A DNA stretch of 64,000 nucleotides from Leptobrachium leishanense (Eukaryota > Chordata > Amphibia > Anura > Megophryidae): assembly GCA_009667805.1 (NCBI GenBank), contig CM019068.1, forward strand, positions 2,401,218 to 2,465,217, given 5' to 3'. This document shows positions 36,040-46,425 of the stretch, in pieces (positions within the stretch are counted from its first letter, which is position 1; each line of letters starts with the position of its first letter). The notes under the pieces are model-generated. The model ran no database searches. It was not told where the DNA came from and was given only the letters and a program-made list of their open reading frames with translations. A program made the position numbers and the translations under genes.

Positions 36040-36265
36040 TGCGACACAACACCGGAAATGACCCGCCGGAAGCGACTGCACCGGGAATAAATAACACGAG
36101 GAAATCCCCGCTTCCGGACTACACTGCCCGGCATACACTGCGCCGGAAGAGCCCCAGGCCTGCTTCCGGTGAGGAGTGCCTGCCAGCTGAAAGTCGGGGG
36201 CTCCGGCATGAAAGGCCCCCGGGAGGCTGTGGCGGCGGAGCCGTGAGGAAGGCCGTGACCCCCCC
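36040..36265 (+). promoter_or_regulatory. CACUL1: CACUL1 promoter and 5' UTR, CpG-rich
   Basis: No TATA box. Five ETS-type cores (CCGGAA or its inverse) lie at 36052, 36066, 36111, 36143 and 36173. An ACTACACTGCCCGGCAT block at 36118-36134 fits the vertebrate promoter motif ACTAYRNNNCCCR linked to ZNF143. The CpG-rich stretch runs from about 36050 to 36560. This combination is typical of housekeeping promoters; the transcription start is not determined here. Confidence 0.7.
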
Positions 36266-38077
36266 ATGGAGGAGGAGAAGATGGAGGCGGAGGACCCCAA
36301 CCACAACAACTGGGAGCGGCGGCCCGAGTCCCCCCCGGAGCTGCCCGCCCCCCCGGAGCCCGCCGCCCCCTGCAGGAGACGCTGTGACAGCTCGGGGGGC
36401 CGGGCCCTATTGGGGATCAGCGGCAGCACCTCCAAATTCTGTGAGCAAGGGGGGGGGTGACGTCAGGACCAGAGAGGGGGGGATGGGTGCGATGTCGGGG
36501 GCAACGTTTGGTGCCCAGAGGGGGCACAGGGATTGGGCGGAGGAAGGGGCAGAGGGTGCGACATCTCCATCGCAGGGAGGGGGCGGAGGGAGGGGAGGTA
36601 GGCGGTGGGTGAGGGAGGGGGCGGGTGGAAGTGGGTGAGGAGGTGGGAGGGGGCGGTAGGCGGTGGGTGAGGGAGGAGGCGGGTGGAAGTGGTGAGGGAG
36701 GTGGGAGGGGGCGGTAGGCGGTGGGTGAGGGAGGGGGCGGTAGGCGGTGGTGAGGGAGGAGGCGGGTGGAGGTGGGTGAGGGAGGAGGCGGGTGGAGGTG
36801 GGTGAGGGAGGGGGCGGTAGGCGGTGAGGGAGGGGGCGGTAGGCGGTGGGTGAGGGAGGGGGCGGGTGGTGGTGGGTGAGGGAGGGGGCGGTAGGCGGTG
36901 GTGAGGGAGGGGGCGGGTGGAGGTGGGTGAGGGAGGGGGCGGTGGCTGAGGGAGGGGGCTGAGGTAGGCAGTGGAGGTGGCTGAGGTGGAGGGGGCTGAG
37001 GGCACGATATCCATCGCGGGGGGGGCGGAGGTAGGCGTTGGAGGTGGCTGAGGCAGGGGATGGAGGTAAGCTGTGGAGGGTCAGAGGGCACGATACCCAT
37101 TGCTGGGGGGGGGCGGAGGCAGGGGATTGGAGGTAAGCTGTGGAGGGTCAGAGGGCACGATACCCATTGCTGGGGGGGTGGGGGGCGGAGGCAGGGGATG
37201 GAGGTAAGCTGTGGAGGGTCAGAGGGCACGATACCCATTGCTGGGGGGGGGCGGAGGCAGGGGATGGAGGTAAGCTGTGGAGGGTCAGAGGGCACGATAC
37301 CCATTGCGGGGGGGGGGGGGGCGGAGGCAGGGGATTGGAGGTAAGCTGTGGAGGGTCAGAGGGCACGATACCCATGCTGGGGGGGGGGGGGCGGAGGCAG
37401 GGGATGGAGGTAAGCTGTGGAGGGTCAGAGGGCACGATACCCATTGCGGGGGGGGGGGGCGGAGGCAGGGGATGGAGGTAAGCTGTGGAGGGTCAGAGGG
37501 CACGATACCCATTGCTGGGGGGGGGGGGGCGGAGGCAGGGGATGGAGGTAAGCTGTGGAGGGTCAGAGGGCACGATACCCATTGCGGGGGGAGGGGGCTG
37601 AGGCAGGGGATGGAGGTAAGCTGTGGAGGGTCAGAGGGCACGATACCCATTGCGGGGGGAGGGGGCTGAGGCAGGGGATGGAGGTAAGCTGTGGAGGGTC
37701 AGAGGGCACGATACCCATTGCTGGGGGGGCGGAGGCAGGGGATGGAGGTAAGCTGTGGAGGGTCAGAGGGCACGACCTCTTAATTGCATAGAGGGGCGGA
37801 GGGCACGCAGGGTGGGGGAGAGGGAGTAATGTGGGGTTCGCACAGAGGGGGGTAGAGGGCAGGACATCTCTCAGAGAGGGTGTGGCGGAGATAGGGGCAG
37901 AGGACGCACAGAGAGGCGCTCCCCATGTGACCCGTGACTGTGTCTTTCAGTAATGAATGTCATCACGGTGGACGATTACCGCAGCACGTATTGGCCCAAG
38001 CTGGAGAGCGCCATCGACCAGCTCTTAACGCAGAGCCCCGGCGACTACATCCCCATCTCCTACGAGCAAATCTACAG
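36266..38077 (+). CDS. CACUL1: CACUL1 (CDK2-associated cullin domain protein), exons 1-2, partial
   Basis: Exon 1 coding part 36266-36440 starts at ATG 36266 (58 codons plus one base, donor T|GTGAGC). Exon 2 is 37951-38077 (acceptor TGTCTTTCAG, donor ACAG|GTAACG). The splice joins TSKF to LMNVITV in frame. Recognised by NHNNWE in exon 1 and by [16 protein letters not shown] and [18 protein letters not shown] in exon 2, matching the N-terminal part of vertebrate CACUL1. The protein binds CDK2 and promotes G1/S progression; its cullin-like domain lies mostly in later exons, which are not in view. Exon 1 is shorter than in mammals, with a Pro/Glu-rich segment. Intron 1 is 1510 bp and full of G-rich repeats. 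About 100 of roughly 370 residues are encoded here. Confidence 0.93.
36585..36960. repeat. G-rich minisatellite in CACUL1 intron 1
   Basis: Irregular 24-30-bp units of GGCGGTAGGCGGTGGGTGAG and GGCGGGTGGAGGTGGGTGAG separated by GGAGGGG. Proline-rich minus-strand frames are by-products. Confidence 0.9.
37040..37775. repeat. 62-73-bp minisatellite with splice-donor-like core
   Basis: Eleven units of GGGGATGGAGGTAAGCTGTG, GAGGGTCAGAGGGCACGATA, CCCATTGC, a G run of variable length (7 to 14; longest 37308-37321), and CGGAGGCA. Each unit contains GAG|GTAAGC, a near-consensus 5' splice site, at 37064, 37131, 37200, 37266, 37339, 37406, 37470, 37543, 37614, 37681 and 37745 (approximate starts). Confidence 0.93.
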
Positions 38078-38529
38078 GTAACGCAGCACAACCCGCTGCC
38101 GGGAGCAGCTCTACAAGCGTATGTTGAAGGGATACTCTGCACATCCCGACCACCTCATAGTTTTACCATGATCAGGATGCTGCCCCCCCCCCCCCACGTG
38201 AAGTGGAGGAGTTTGCTCAGCATCACCAGCAGCCGCGTGTTTGGGTTCTGTGTACCACAGGTAACGCAGAAAAGCTTCTGGGACTTGGAGGGTTGGGAGT
38301 CCAGGAGCCGCCGAGGAGGAGCTGCGCATTGAGGGACAAAAGGGGGGGGGGGGTGTAAAATGGGTCAAAATTTTAAAAAATAAATAATTATTGGGCATGT
38401 TCTGTGTCAGCAGCTTTTGCCCAATTATTACAGGGAAACTCTCCTCCGTGTTGTGTTCCTTTTAACCCCTTCACTACTGGGCCATGTCTCCCCTGTATGC
38501 TGAGCTTTCTGACTGTCTTTTGATCATCA
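38078..38529 (+). other. Start of CACUL1 intron 2
   Basis: No repeat or exon recognised. A C run (38181-38197) and a G run (38341-38353) are present. A second AGGTAACGCAG phrase at 38260, like the exon 2 donor at 38076, is seen but no exon accompanies it. Confidence 0.5.
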
Positions 38530-38702
38530 TTAAACCCTGAGATTTTTTACCATAAAACGATACTGTAACGTGTGATTTCCTGTAATCTGTGGTTATTTTG
38601 CTGCTCTTCCTTTTAAATCCTTATCTCTTCTCATGCTGGGGGAGAACTTGCTGTTTCAGCAGACTGCCTTGTCTCTGCAATGTATACATGGTGTCTGTGT
38701 AT

Positions 38703-40261
38703 TAGGGATAGACCGATATCACTTTTTAGGTGCCGATACCGATACCGATAATCGGCTACCTTTCAGGCCGATAACCGATATCGGTGCCGATATTCTGTAC
38801 ATTAAAATTTTTCGAGGGGGGGGGGGGGGGGTGGAGAGGAAATCACAATTTCTACATAAATCTGGTGTCAAAATTGTAAACATACCAGCTGAGAGAAATA
38901 AAGTGCTTGAAAAAAAGTGTGATGGTTAAGAAATCGCAACCACCCCATTTTTCTTTCTTTCAGAAGCTCCAGCTTTTCTTCTTTTTTGGTACAACAAAGC
39001 AACCTGCAATGCAAATAGTCCCAGATAAAGGGACTATTTGAGGCATTTATTTATTTTGTTTCCCCGCTCCTTGGTGTACTGCGCTGCGGAACCTGCTGGT
39101 GCTATAGAAGTGATGATCTGTAAAATGCTGGTCCCAGCCGCTCGGCTCACAGGAGTTTACAATATAGAGGAGCAGAGGGACCAGCTCACAGGACCTTACA
39201 ATTCATTTAAGGGGTTTATTCACTAAACTGTTCTTCCTGTTGGCTGTCCTTGCTGCCATGCGGGTCATAAATTTCAGGTTTATTCTATGCAAAGCATGCC
39301 TGGCCTGGCTCCTAGGTGTTGCCTCGACTCTGTCAGGCTCAGGTATGGTGGCTGCAGAGGTGTTTGCAGCAGGAGTCAGATGTTTGCAGGATTTGTGCAC
39401 AGGGCATATTCTGCACTTATTGGGGCACAGTAAACAGAATCTCTAGAATCCACTGCTGGGAGGGGGGGGTTCAGAGACCCAGGAAGATGTAAATCAGTAC
39501 CCCCTCATTTGTAAAAAGTGCAGCACTACTTTATAGCAAACTTTTATGCAAGGGGCCGTGACACAGAAGCTGGCAGTCGGGTAGCCCAGGACCACTAAAA
39601 CCCTAACTGTGGCTTCTATCATTACTAAAAACAAAATCTGCAAACTCAGTTCCTTGTCCCCAGGTGGCTCCCTAGAAAGCTGATTGTAAGCTCCTGGGGT
39701 CAGAAATCAAATTTTCCCTAATGTGAACTCAAATCCCTGCACCTGCCAAGACAAAACTAAATGGCTGGCAGATAAAGGGTGCCGTGAACTATTTGAGGCT
39801 TTTATTTATTTATTTAATCTCGGTGTCAGGGCAGTAGAGTTGAGCAAGATTTATGCTCCTATGCAGCCACTTGAAGTGGGATGGGGAGCTTTACAGACTG
39901 GCAGGTAGCACAGCGTGAAGGAGCAGACAGGGAGAGTGAGAGCAGGGGAGGAGCACAACAGAGCGGAACGGACCCTCCGTAAATCAGTCCGACCATCCTG
40001 TTTGTTTTTATTACAATTAGATGTGCTTCCTCCCCCTCTGTTTCTTACTGTGTTCGAGCCAGTGGAAGGGGAGACCTCGAGGTGACCTCATCATTGCCGG
40101 CCAGAGTGCGGAAGTGCCGGGATGGGACGCATGCCCAGAGAGATCGCAGCTTCTCAGAGTTATCGGCACATCGGCAAGTGAAACAGCCCGATGCCGATAA
40201 CCTGGAAATCACTGAATATCGGCCCCAAATATCGGTGGTACCGATAATCGGTCGACCCCTA
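38703..40261. mobile_element. Non-autonomous hAT element (1559 bp)
   Basis: Ends TAGGGATAGACCGATAT and GGTCGACCCCTA, with a perfect 8-bp TSD CTGTGTAT (38695-38702 and 40262-40269). CCGATATCGG phrases fill both subterminal regions. No transposase frame. It contains at about 39065-39100 a phrase (GCGCTGCGGAACCTGCTGGT) like the L2 3' end at 55765, so it has captured or been hit by an L2 tail. Confidence 0.92.
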
Positions 40262-40281
40262 CTGTGTATAGGTTTGCAACC

Positions 40282-40399
40282 GGAGCCAGTATTACAGGAA
40301 GTGGGAGCCAGTATTACAGGAAGTGGGAGCCAGTATTACAGGAAGTGGGAGCCAGTATTACAGGAAGTGGGAGCCAGTATTACAGGAAGTGGGAGCCAG
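40282..40399. repeat. 22-bp minisatellite
   Basis: Five units of GGAGCCAGTATTACAGGAAG plus TG and a partial sixth, perfectly conserved, in the loop of the inverted-repeat element. Confidence 0.95.
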
Positions 40400-40539
40400 C
40401 TGAAACAGCAAGTTCTCCCCCAGCATGAGAAGAGATAAGGCTTTAAAAGGAAGAGCAGCAAAGAGAAGGAAAATAACCACGGATTACAGTAAGGCGCACA
40501 TTACCGTATTGTTTTATGTTAAGAAATCTCAGGGTTTAA

Positions 40540-40974
40540 TGTCACGTTTTATTCTATGACCCAGACACCTATTATTTCAGCAGATTCATAATATATCATT
40601 ATTAAATGCAGACGTCATGTGCTGGCAGAATGCTAGAACAAAAAAGTGAATTCCCATTAAAATGTCACTCCTTTCCAGCGTGTAAAGTCATTTTATCCCA
40701 TTTTCTCCTGCGAGACTTTACGCTTCTATATTCTATGGGGGACACGTGGTAAATATTACAACTGGAAACCGGTTTCATTATTTTTCTGAGACTAGATGTG
40801 ATTTGTAGCTAAAAGTCAATTAGTGCAGCAGCATTATTCACTTTATACTGAAATCTCAACAATAGCTGCAGTAACTTAAACACAACAACACAGCCTTTTT
40901 ATTATTTTACTGCTTTCCAACAATACCGAACACGACCCTCTGGCTGCCCCGACCAGGACATCCCGGGGTCCAAA
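40540..40974. other. Non-coding spacer
   Basis: No gene or repeat family recognised except the TTTCCAACAATACC phrase shared with 7688. It ends at the start of the large array. Confidence 0.5.
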
Positions 40975-43900
40975 TTATTATACTGACTCGTGCAAGCGGT
41001 GCCGCACCTCGGTTTTATGTGGATTGGTTAGTATTATACATACTGACTCGTGCATGTGGTGCAGCACCTCGGTTTTATGTGGATTGGTTAGTATTATACA
41101 TACTGACTCGTGCATGCGGTGCCGCACCTCGGTTTTATGTGGATTGGTTAGTATTATACATACTGACTCGTGCATGTGGTGCCGCACCTCGGTTTTGTGT
41201 GGATTGGTTAGTATTATACATACTGACTCGTGCATGTGGTGCCGCACCTCGGTTTTATGTGGATTGGTTAGTATACATACTGACTCGTGCATGCGGTGCC
41301 GCACCTCGGTTTTATGTGGATTGGTTAGTATACATACTGACTCGTGCATGCGGTGCCGCACCTCGGTTTTATGTGGATTGGTTAGTATTATACATACTGA
41401 CTCGTGCATGCGGTGCCGCACCTCGGTTTTATGTGGATTGGTTAGTATACATACTGACTCGTGCATGTGGTGCCGCACCTCGGTTTTATGTGGATTGGTT
41501 AGTATACATACTGACTCGTGCATGTGGTGCCGCACCTCGGTTTTATGTGGATTGGTTAGTATTATACATACTGACTCGTGCAAGTGGTGCCGCACCTCGG
41601 TTTTATGTGGATTGGTTAGTATTATACATACTGACTCGTGCATGTGGTGCCGCACCTCGGTTTTATGTGGATTGGTTAGTATTATACATACTGACTCGTG
41701 CATGTGGTGCCGCACCTCGGTTTTATGTGGATTGGTTAGTATTATACATACTGACTCGTGCATGTGGTGCCGCACCTCGGTTTTATGTGGATTGGTTAGT
41801 ATACATACTGACTCGTGCATGCGGTGCCGCACCTCGGTTTTATGTGGATTGGTTAGTATACATACTGACTCGTGCATGTGGTGCCGCACCTCGGTTTTAT
41901 GTGGATTGGTTAGTATTATACATACTGACTCGTGCAAGTGGTGCCGCACCTCGGTTTTATGTGGATTGGTTAGTATTATACATACTGACTCGTGCATGTG
42001 GTGCCGCACCTCGGTTTTATGTGGATTGGTTAGTATTATACATACTGACTCGTGCATGTGGTGCCGCACCTCGGTTTTATGTGGATTGGTTAGTATTATA
42101 CATACTGACTCGTGCATGTGGTGCCGCACCTCGGTTTTATGTGGATTGGTTAGTATACATACTGACTCGTGCATGCGGTGCCGCACCTCGGTTTTATGTG
42201 GATTGGTTAGTATACATACTGACTCGTGCATGTGGTGCCGCACCTCGGTTTTATGTGGATTGGTTAGTATTATACATACTGACTCGTGCATGCGGTGCCG
42301 CACCTCGGTTTTGTGTGGATTGGTTAGTATACATACTGACTCGTGCATGTGGTGCCGCACCTCGGTTTTATGTGGATTGGTTAGTATACATACTGACTCG
42401 TGCATGTGGTGCCGCACCTCGGTTTTATGTGGATTGGTTAGTATACATACTGACTCGTGCATGCGGTGCCGCACCTCGGTTTTATGTGGATTGGTTAGTA
42501 TTATACATACTGACTCGTGCATGTGGTGCCGCACCTCGGTTTTATGTGGATTGGTTAGTATACATACTGACTCGTGCATGTGGTGCCGCACCTCGGTTTT
42601 ATGTGGATTGGTTAGTATACATACTGACTCGTGCATGTGGTGCCGCACCTCGGTTTTATGTGGATTGGTTAGTATTATACATACTGACTCGTGCATGCGG
42701 TGCCGCACCTCGGTTTTATGTGGATTGGTTAGTATACATACTGACTCGTGCATGCGGTGCCGCACCTCGGTTTTATGTGGATTGGTTAGTATTATACATA
42801 CTGACTCGTGCATGTGGTGCCGCACCTCGGTTTTATGTGGATTGGTTAGTATACATACTGACTCGTGCATGTGGTGCCGCACCTCGGTTTTGTGTGGATT
42901 GGTTAGTATTATACATACTGACTCGTGCATGTGGTGCCGCACCTCGGTTTTATGTGGATTGGTTAGTATACATACTGACTCGTGCATGCGGTGCCGCACC
43001 TCGGTTTTATGTGGATTGGTTAGTATTATACATACTGACTCGTGCATGTGGTGCCGCACCTCGGTTTTGTGTGGATTGGTTAGTATTATACATACTGACT
43101 CGTGCATGTGGTGCCGCACCTCGGTTTTATGTGGATTGGTTAGTATTATACATACTGACTCGTGCAAGCGGTGCCGCACCTCGGTTTTATGTGGATTGGT
43201 TAGTATACATACTGACTCGTGCATGTGGTGCCGCACCTCGGTTTTATGTGGATTGGTTAGTATACATTCTGACTCGTGCAAGCGGTGCCGCACCTCGGTT
43301 TTATGTGGATTGGTTAGTATACATTCTGACTCGTGCAAGCGGTGCCGCACCTCGGTTTTATGTGGATTGGTTAGTATTATACATACTGACTCGTGCATGC
43401 GGTGCCGCACCTCGGTTTTATGTGGATTGGTTAGTATTATACATACTGACTCGTGCATGTGGTGCCGCACCTCGGTTTTGTGTGGATTGGTTAGTATTAT
43501 ACATACTGACTCGTGCATGTGGTGCCGCACCTCGGTTTTATGTGGATTGGTTAGTATACATACTGACTCGTGCATGTGGTGCCGCACCTCGGTTTTATGT
43601 GGATTGGTTAGTATACATACTGACTCGTGCATGTGGTGCCGCACCTCGGTTTTATGTGGATTGGTTAGTATACATACTGACTCGTGCATGCGGTGCCGCA
43701 CCTCGGTTTTATGTGGATTGGTTAGTATTATACATACTGACTCGTGCATGTGGTGCCGCACCTCGGTTTTATGTGGATTGGTTAGTATACATACTGACTC
43801 GTGCATGTGGTGCCGCACCTCGGTTTTATGTGGATTGGTTAGTATTATACATACTGACTCGTGCATGTGGTGCCGCACCTCGGTTTTATGTGGATTGGTT

Positions 43901-46140
43901 AGTATACATACTGACTCGTGCATGCGGTGCCGCACCTCGGTTTTATGTGGATTGGTTAGTATACATACTGACTCGTGCAAGCGGTGCCGCACCTCGGTTT
44001 TGTGTGGATTGGTTAGTATTATACATACTGACTCGTGCAAGCGGTGCTGCACCTCGGTTTTATGTGGATTGGTTAGTATACATACTGACTCGTGCATGTG
44101 GTGCCGCACCTCGGTTTTGTGTGGATTGGTTAGTATTATACATACTGACTCGTGCAAGCGGTGCTGCACCTCGGTTTTATGTGGATTGGTTAGTATACAT
44201 ACTGACTCGTGCATGCGGTGCCGCACCTCGGTTTTGTGTGGATTGGTTAGTATTATACATACTGACTCGTGCATGCGGTGCCGCACCTCGGTTTTATGTG
44301 GATTGGTTAGTATTATACATACTGACTCGTGCATGCGGTGCCGCACCTCGGTTTTGTGTGGATTGGTTAGTATTATACATACTGACTCGTGCATGCGGTG
44401 CCGCACCTCGGTTTTATGTGGATTGGTTAGTATACATACTGACTCGTGCATGCGGTGCCGCACCTCGGTTTTATGTGGATTGGTTAGTATTATACATACT
44501 GACTCGTGCATGCGGTGCCGCACCTCGGTTTTATGTGGATTGGTTAGTATTATACATACTGACTCGTGCATGCGGTGCCGCACCTCGGTTTTGTGTGGAT
44601 TAGTTAGTATTATACATACTGACTCGTGCATGTGGTGCCGCACCTCGGTTTTATGTGGATTGGTTAGTATTATACACTGACTCGTGCATGCGGTGCCGCA
44701 CCTCGGTTTTGTGTGGATTGGTTAGTATTATACATACTGACTCGTGCATGTGGTGCCGCACCTCGGTTTTATGTGGATTGGTTAGTATACATACTGACTC
44801 GTGCATGTGGTGCCGCACCTCGGTTTTATGTGGATTGGTTAGTATTATACATACTGACTCGTGCAAGCGGTGCCGCACCTCGGTTTTATGTGGATTGGTT
44901 AGTATACATACTGACTCGTGCATGCGGTGCCGCACCTCGGTTTTATGTGGATTGGTTAGTATTATACATACTGACTCGTGCATGCGGTGCCGCACCTCGG
45001 TTTTATGTGGATTGGTTAGTATACATACTGACTCGTGCATGTGGTGCCGCACCTCGGTTTTATGTGGATTGGTTAGTTATACATACTGACTCGTGCATGT
45101 GGTGCCGCACCTCGGTTTTATGTGGATTGGTTAGTATTATACATACTGACTCGTGCAAGCGGTGCCGCACCTCGGTTTTATGTGGATTGGTTAGTATACA
45201 TACTGACTCGTGCATGCGGTGCCGCACCTCGGTTTTATGTGGATTGGTTAGTATTATACATACTGACTCGTGCATGCGGTGCCGCACCTCGGTTTTATGT
45301 GGATTGGTTAGTATTATACATACTGACTCGTGCATGCGGTGCCGCACCTCGGTTTTATGTGGATTGGTTAGTATTATACATACTGACTCGTGCATGTGGT
45401 GCCGCACCTCGGTTTTATGTGGATTGGTTAGTATACATACTGACTCGTGCATGCGGTGCCGCACCTCGGTTTTATGTGGATTGGTTAGTATACATACTGA
45501 CTCGTGCATGCGGTGCCGCACCTCGGTTTTATGTGGATTGGTTAGTATACATACTGACTCGTGCATGCGGTGCCGCACCTCGGTTTTATGTGGATTGGTT
45601 AGTATACATACTGACTCGTGCAAGCGGTGCCGCACCTCGGTTTTGTGTGGATTGGTTAGTATTATACATACTGACTCGTGCATGTGGTGCCGCACCTCGG
45701 TTTTTATGTGGATTGGTTAGTATTATACATACTGACTCGTGCGTGCGGTGCCGCACCTCGGTTTTATGTGGATTGGTTAGTATTATACATACTGACTCGT
45801 GCATGCGGTGCCGCACCTCGGTTTTGTGTGGATTGGTTAGTATTATACATACTGACTCGTGCATGTGGTGCCGCACCTCGGTTTTGTGTGGATTGGTTAG
45901 TATTATACATACTGACTCGTGCATGTGGTGCCGCACCTCGGTTTTATGTGGATTGGTTAGTATTATACATACTGACTCGTGCAAGCGGTGCCGCACCTCG
46001 GTTTTATGTGGATTGGTTAGTATACATACTGACTCGTGCATGCGGTGCCGCACCTCGGTTTTGTGTGGATTGGTTAGTATTATACATACTGACTCGTGCA
46101 TGCGGTGCCGCACCTCGGTTTTGTGTGGATTGGTTAGTAT
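40975..46140. repeat. 57/60-bp satellite array, about 88 units
   Basis: Unit: TACTGACTCGTGCATGCGGT, GCCGCACCTCGGTTTTATGT, GGATTGGTTAGTATTATACA. The short form lacks TTA in GTATTATACA. Variable sites are few: CATGCGG, CATGTGG or CAAGCGG, and TTTTATG or TTTTGTG. Both unit lengths are multiples of three, which leaves three long frames open across the array. Each unit holds an inverted CCAAT box (GGATTGG), an AP-1-like TGACTCG and, in the CATGCGG forms, a TGCGG-TG-CCGCA stem. The array continues beyond the two insertions at 49483. Confidence 0.97.
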
Positions 46141-46425
46141 TAGGGATCGACCGATTATCGGATCGACCGATATTTTGGGGGTTTTCGAATTGATCGGTGT
46201 TCAAGTCCCCGATATTAGCGATTTTCTACTTGCCGATCCCCAGCGCGCTCGGTCACTGCGGCGCATGCGATGTTCTTGTTCCTTTGCAATAGAAGCTGAC
46301 CAATGAGGAGCTACGCCGCCCACCACATGGTCCTCGCGTCAGCATATCCGGAAACCCTGCCCCTGCATGCAGATCTCGGAGAGAGCAGGGTAAGACCCGG
46401 TCACCGGCCTGAAAAAAGGTTTACT

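Larger units (their letters stand above)
38530..40539. mobile_element. Inverted-repeat element with hAT in its loop
   Basis: Arms 38530-38662 and 40398-40539 are reverse complements over about 135 bp (for example CTTGCTGTTTCAGCAG against CAGCTGAAACAGCAAG) with terminal TTAAACCCTGAG and CTCAGGGTTTAA. Without the hAT and a 22-bp repeat expansion the loop would be about 60 bp, so this was a small foldback element. TTAA at both tips could be a piggyBac-type target duplication, not proven. Confidence 0.75.

Noticed and set aside
36040..36265. TATA-rich satellite as the CACUL1 core promoter
   Set aside because: The (TA)n tracts are repeat units with no fixed position; the CpG/ETS-rich segment next to the exon is the better promoter candidate.
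36000..36638. 212-codon plus-strand frame over CACUL1 exon 1
   Set aside because: Different frame from the conserved exon 1 protein; open because of GC-rich sequence.
36417..37650. Proline-rich minus-strand and glycine-rich plus-strand proteins in CACUL1 intron 1
   Set aside because: By-products of G-rich minisatellites; they run across the intron between two recognised exons.
38255..38340. Possible extra CACUL1 exon near a second AGGTAACGCAG
   Set aside because: No conserved CACUL1 sequence before it and no acceptor; likely chance similarity to the exon 2 donor.
40978..46193. Very long reading frames (over 1100 codons) on both strands
   Set aside because: They are periodic translations of the 57/60-bp array, present in several frames at once; no protein family, no promoter or intron structure.
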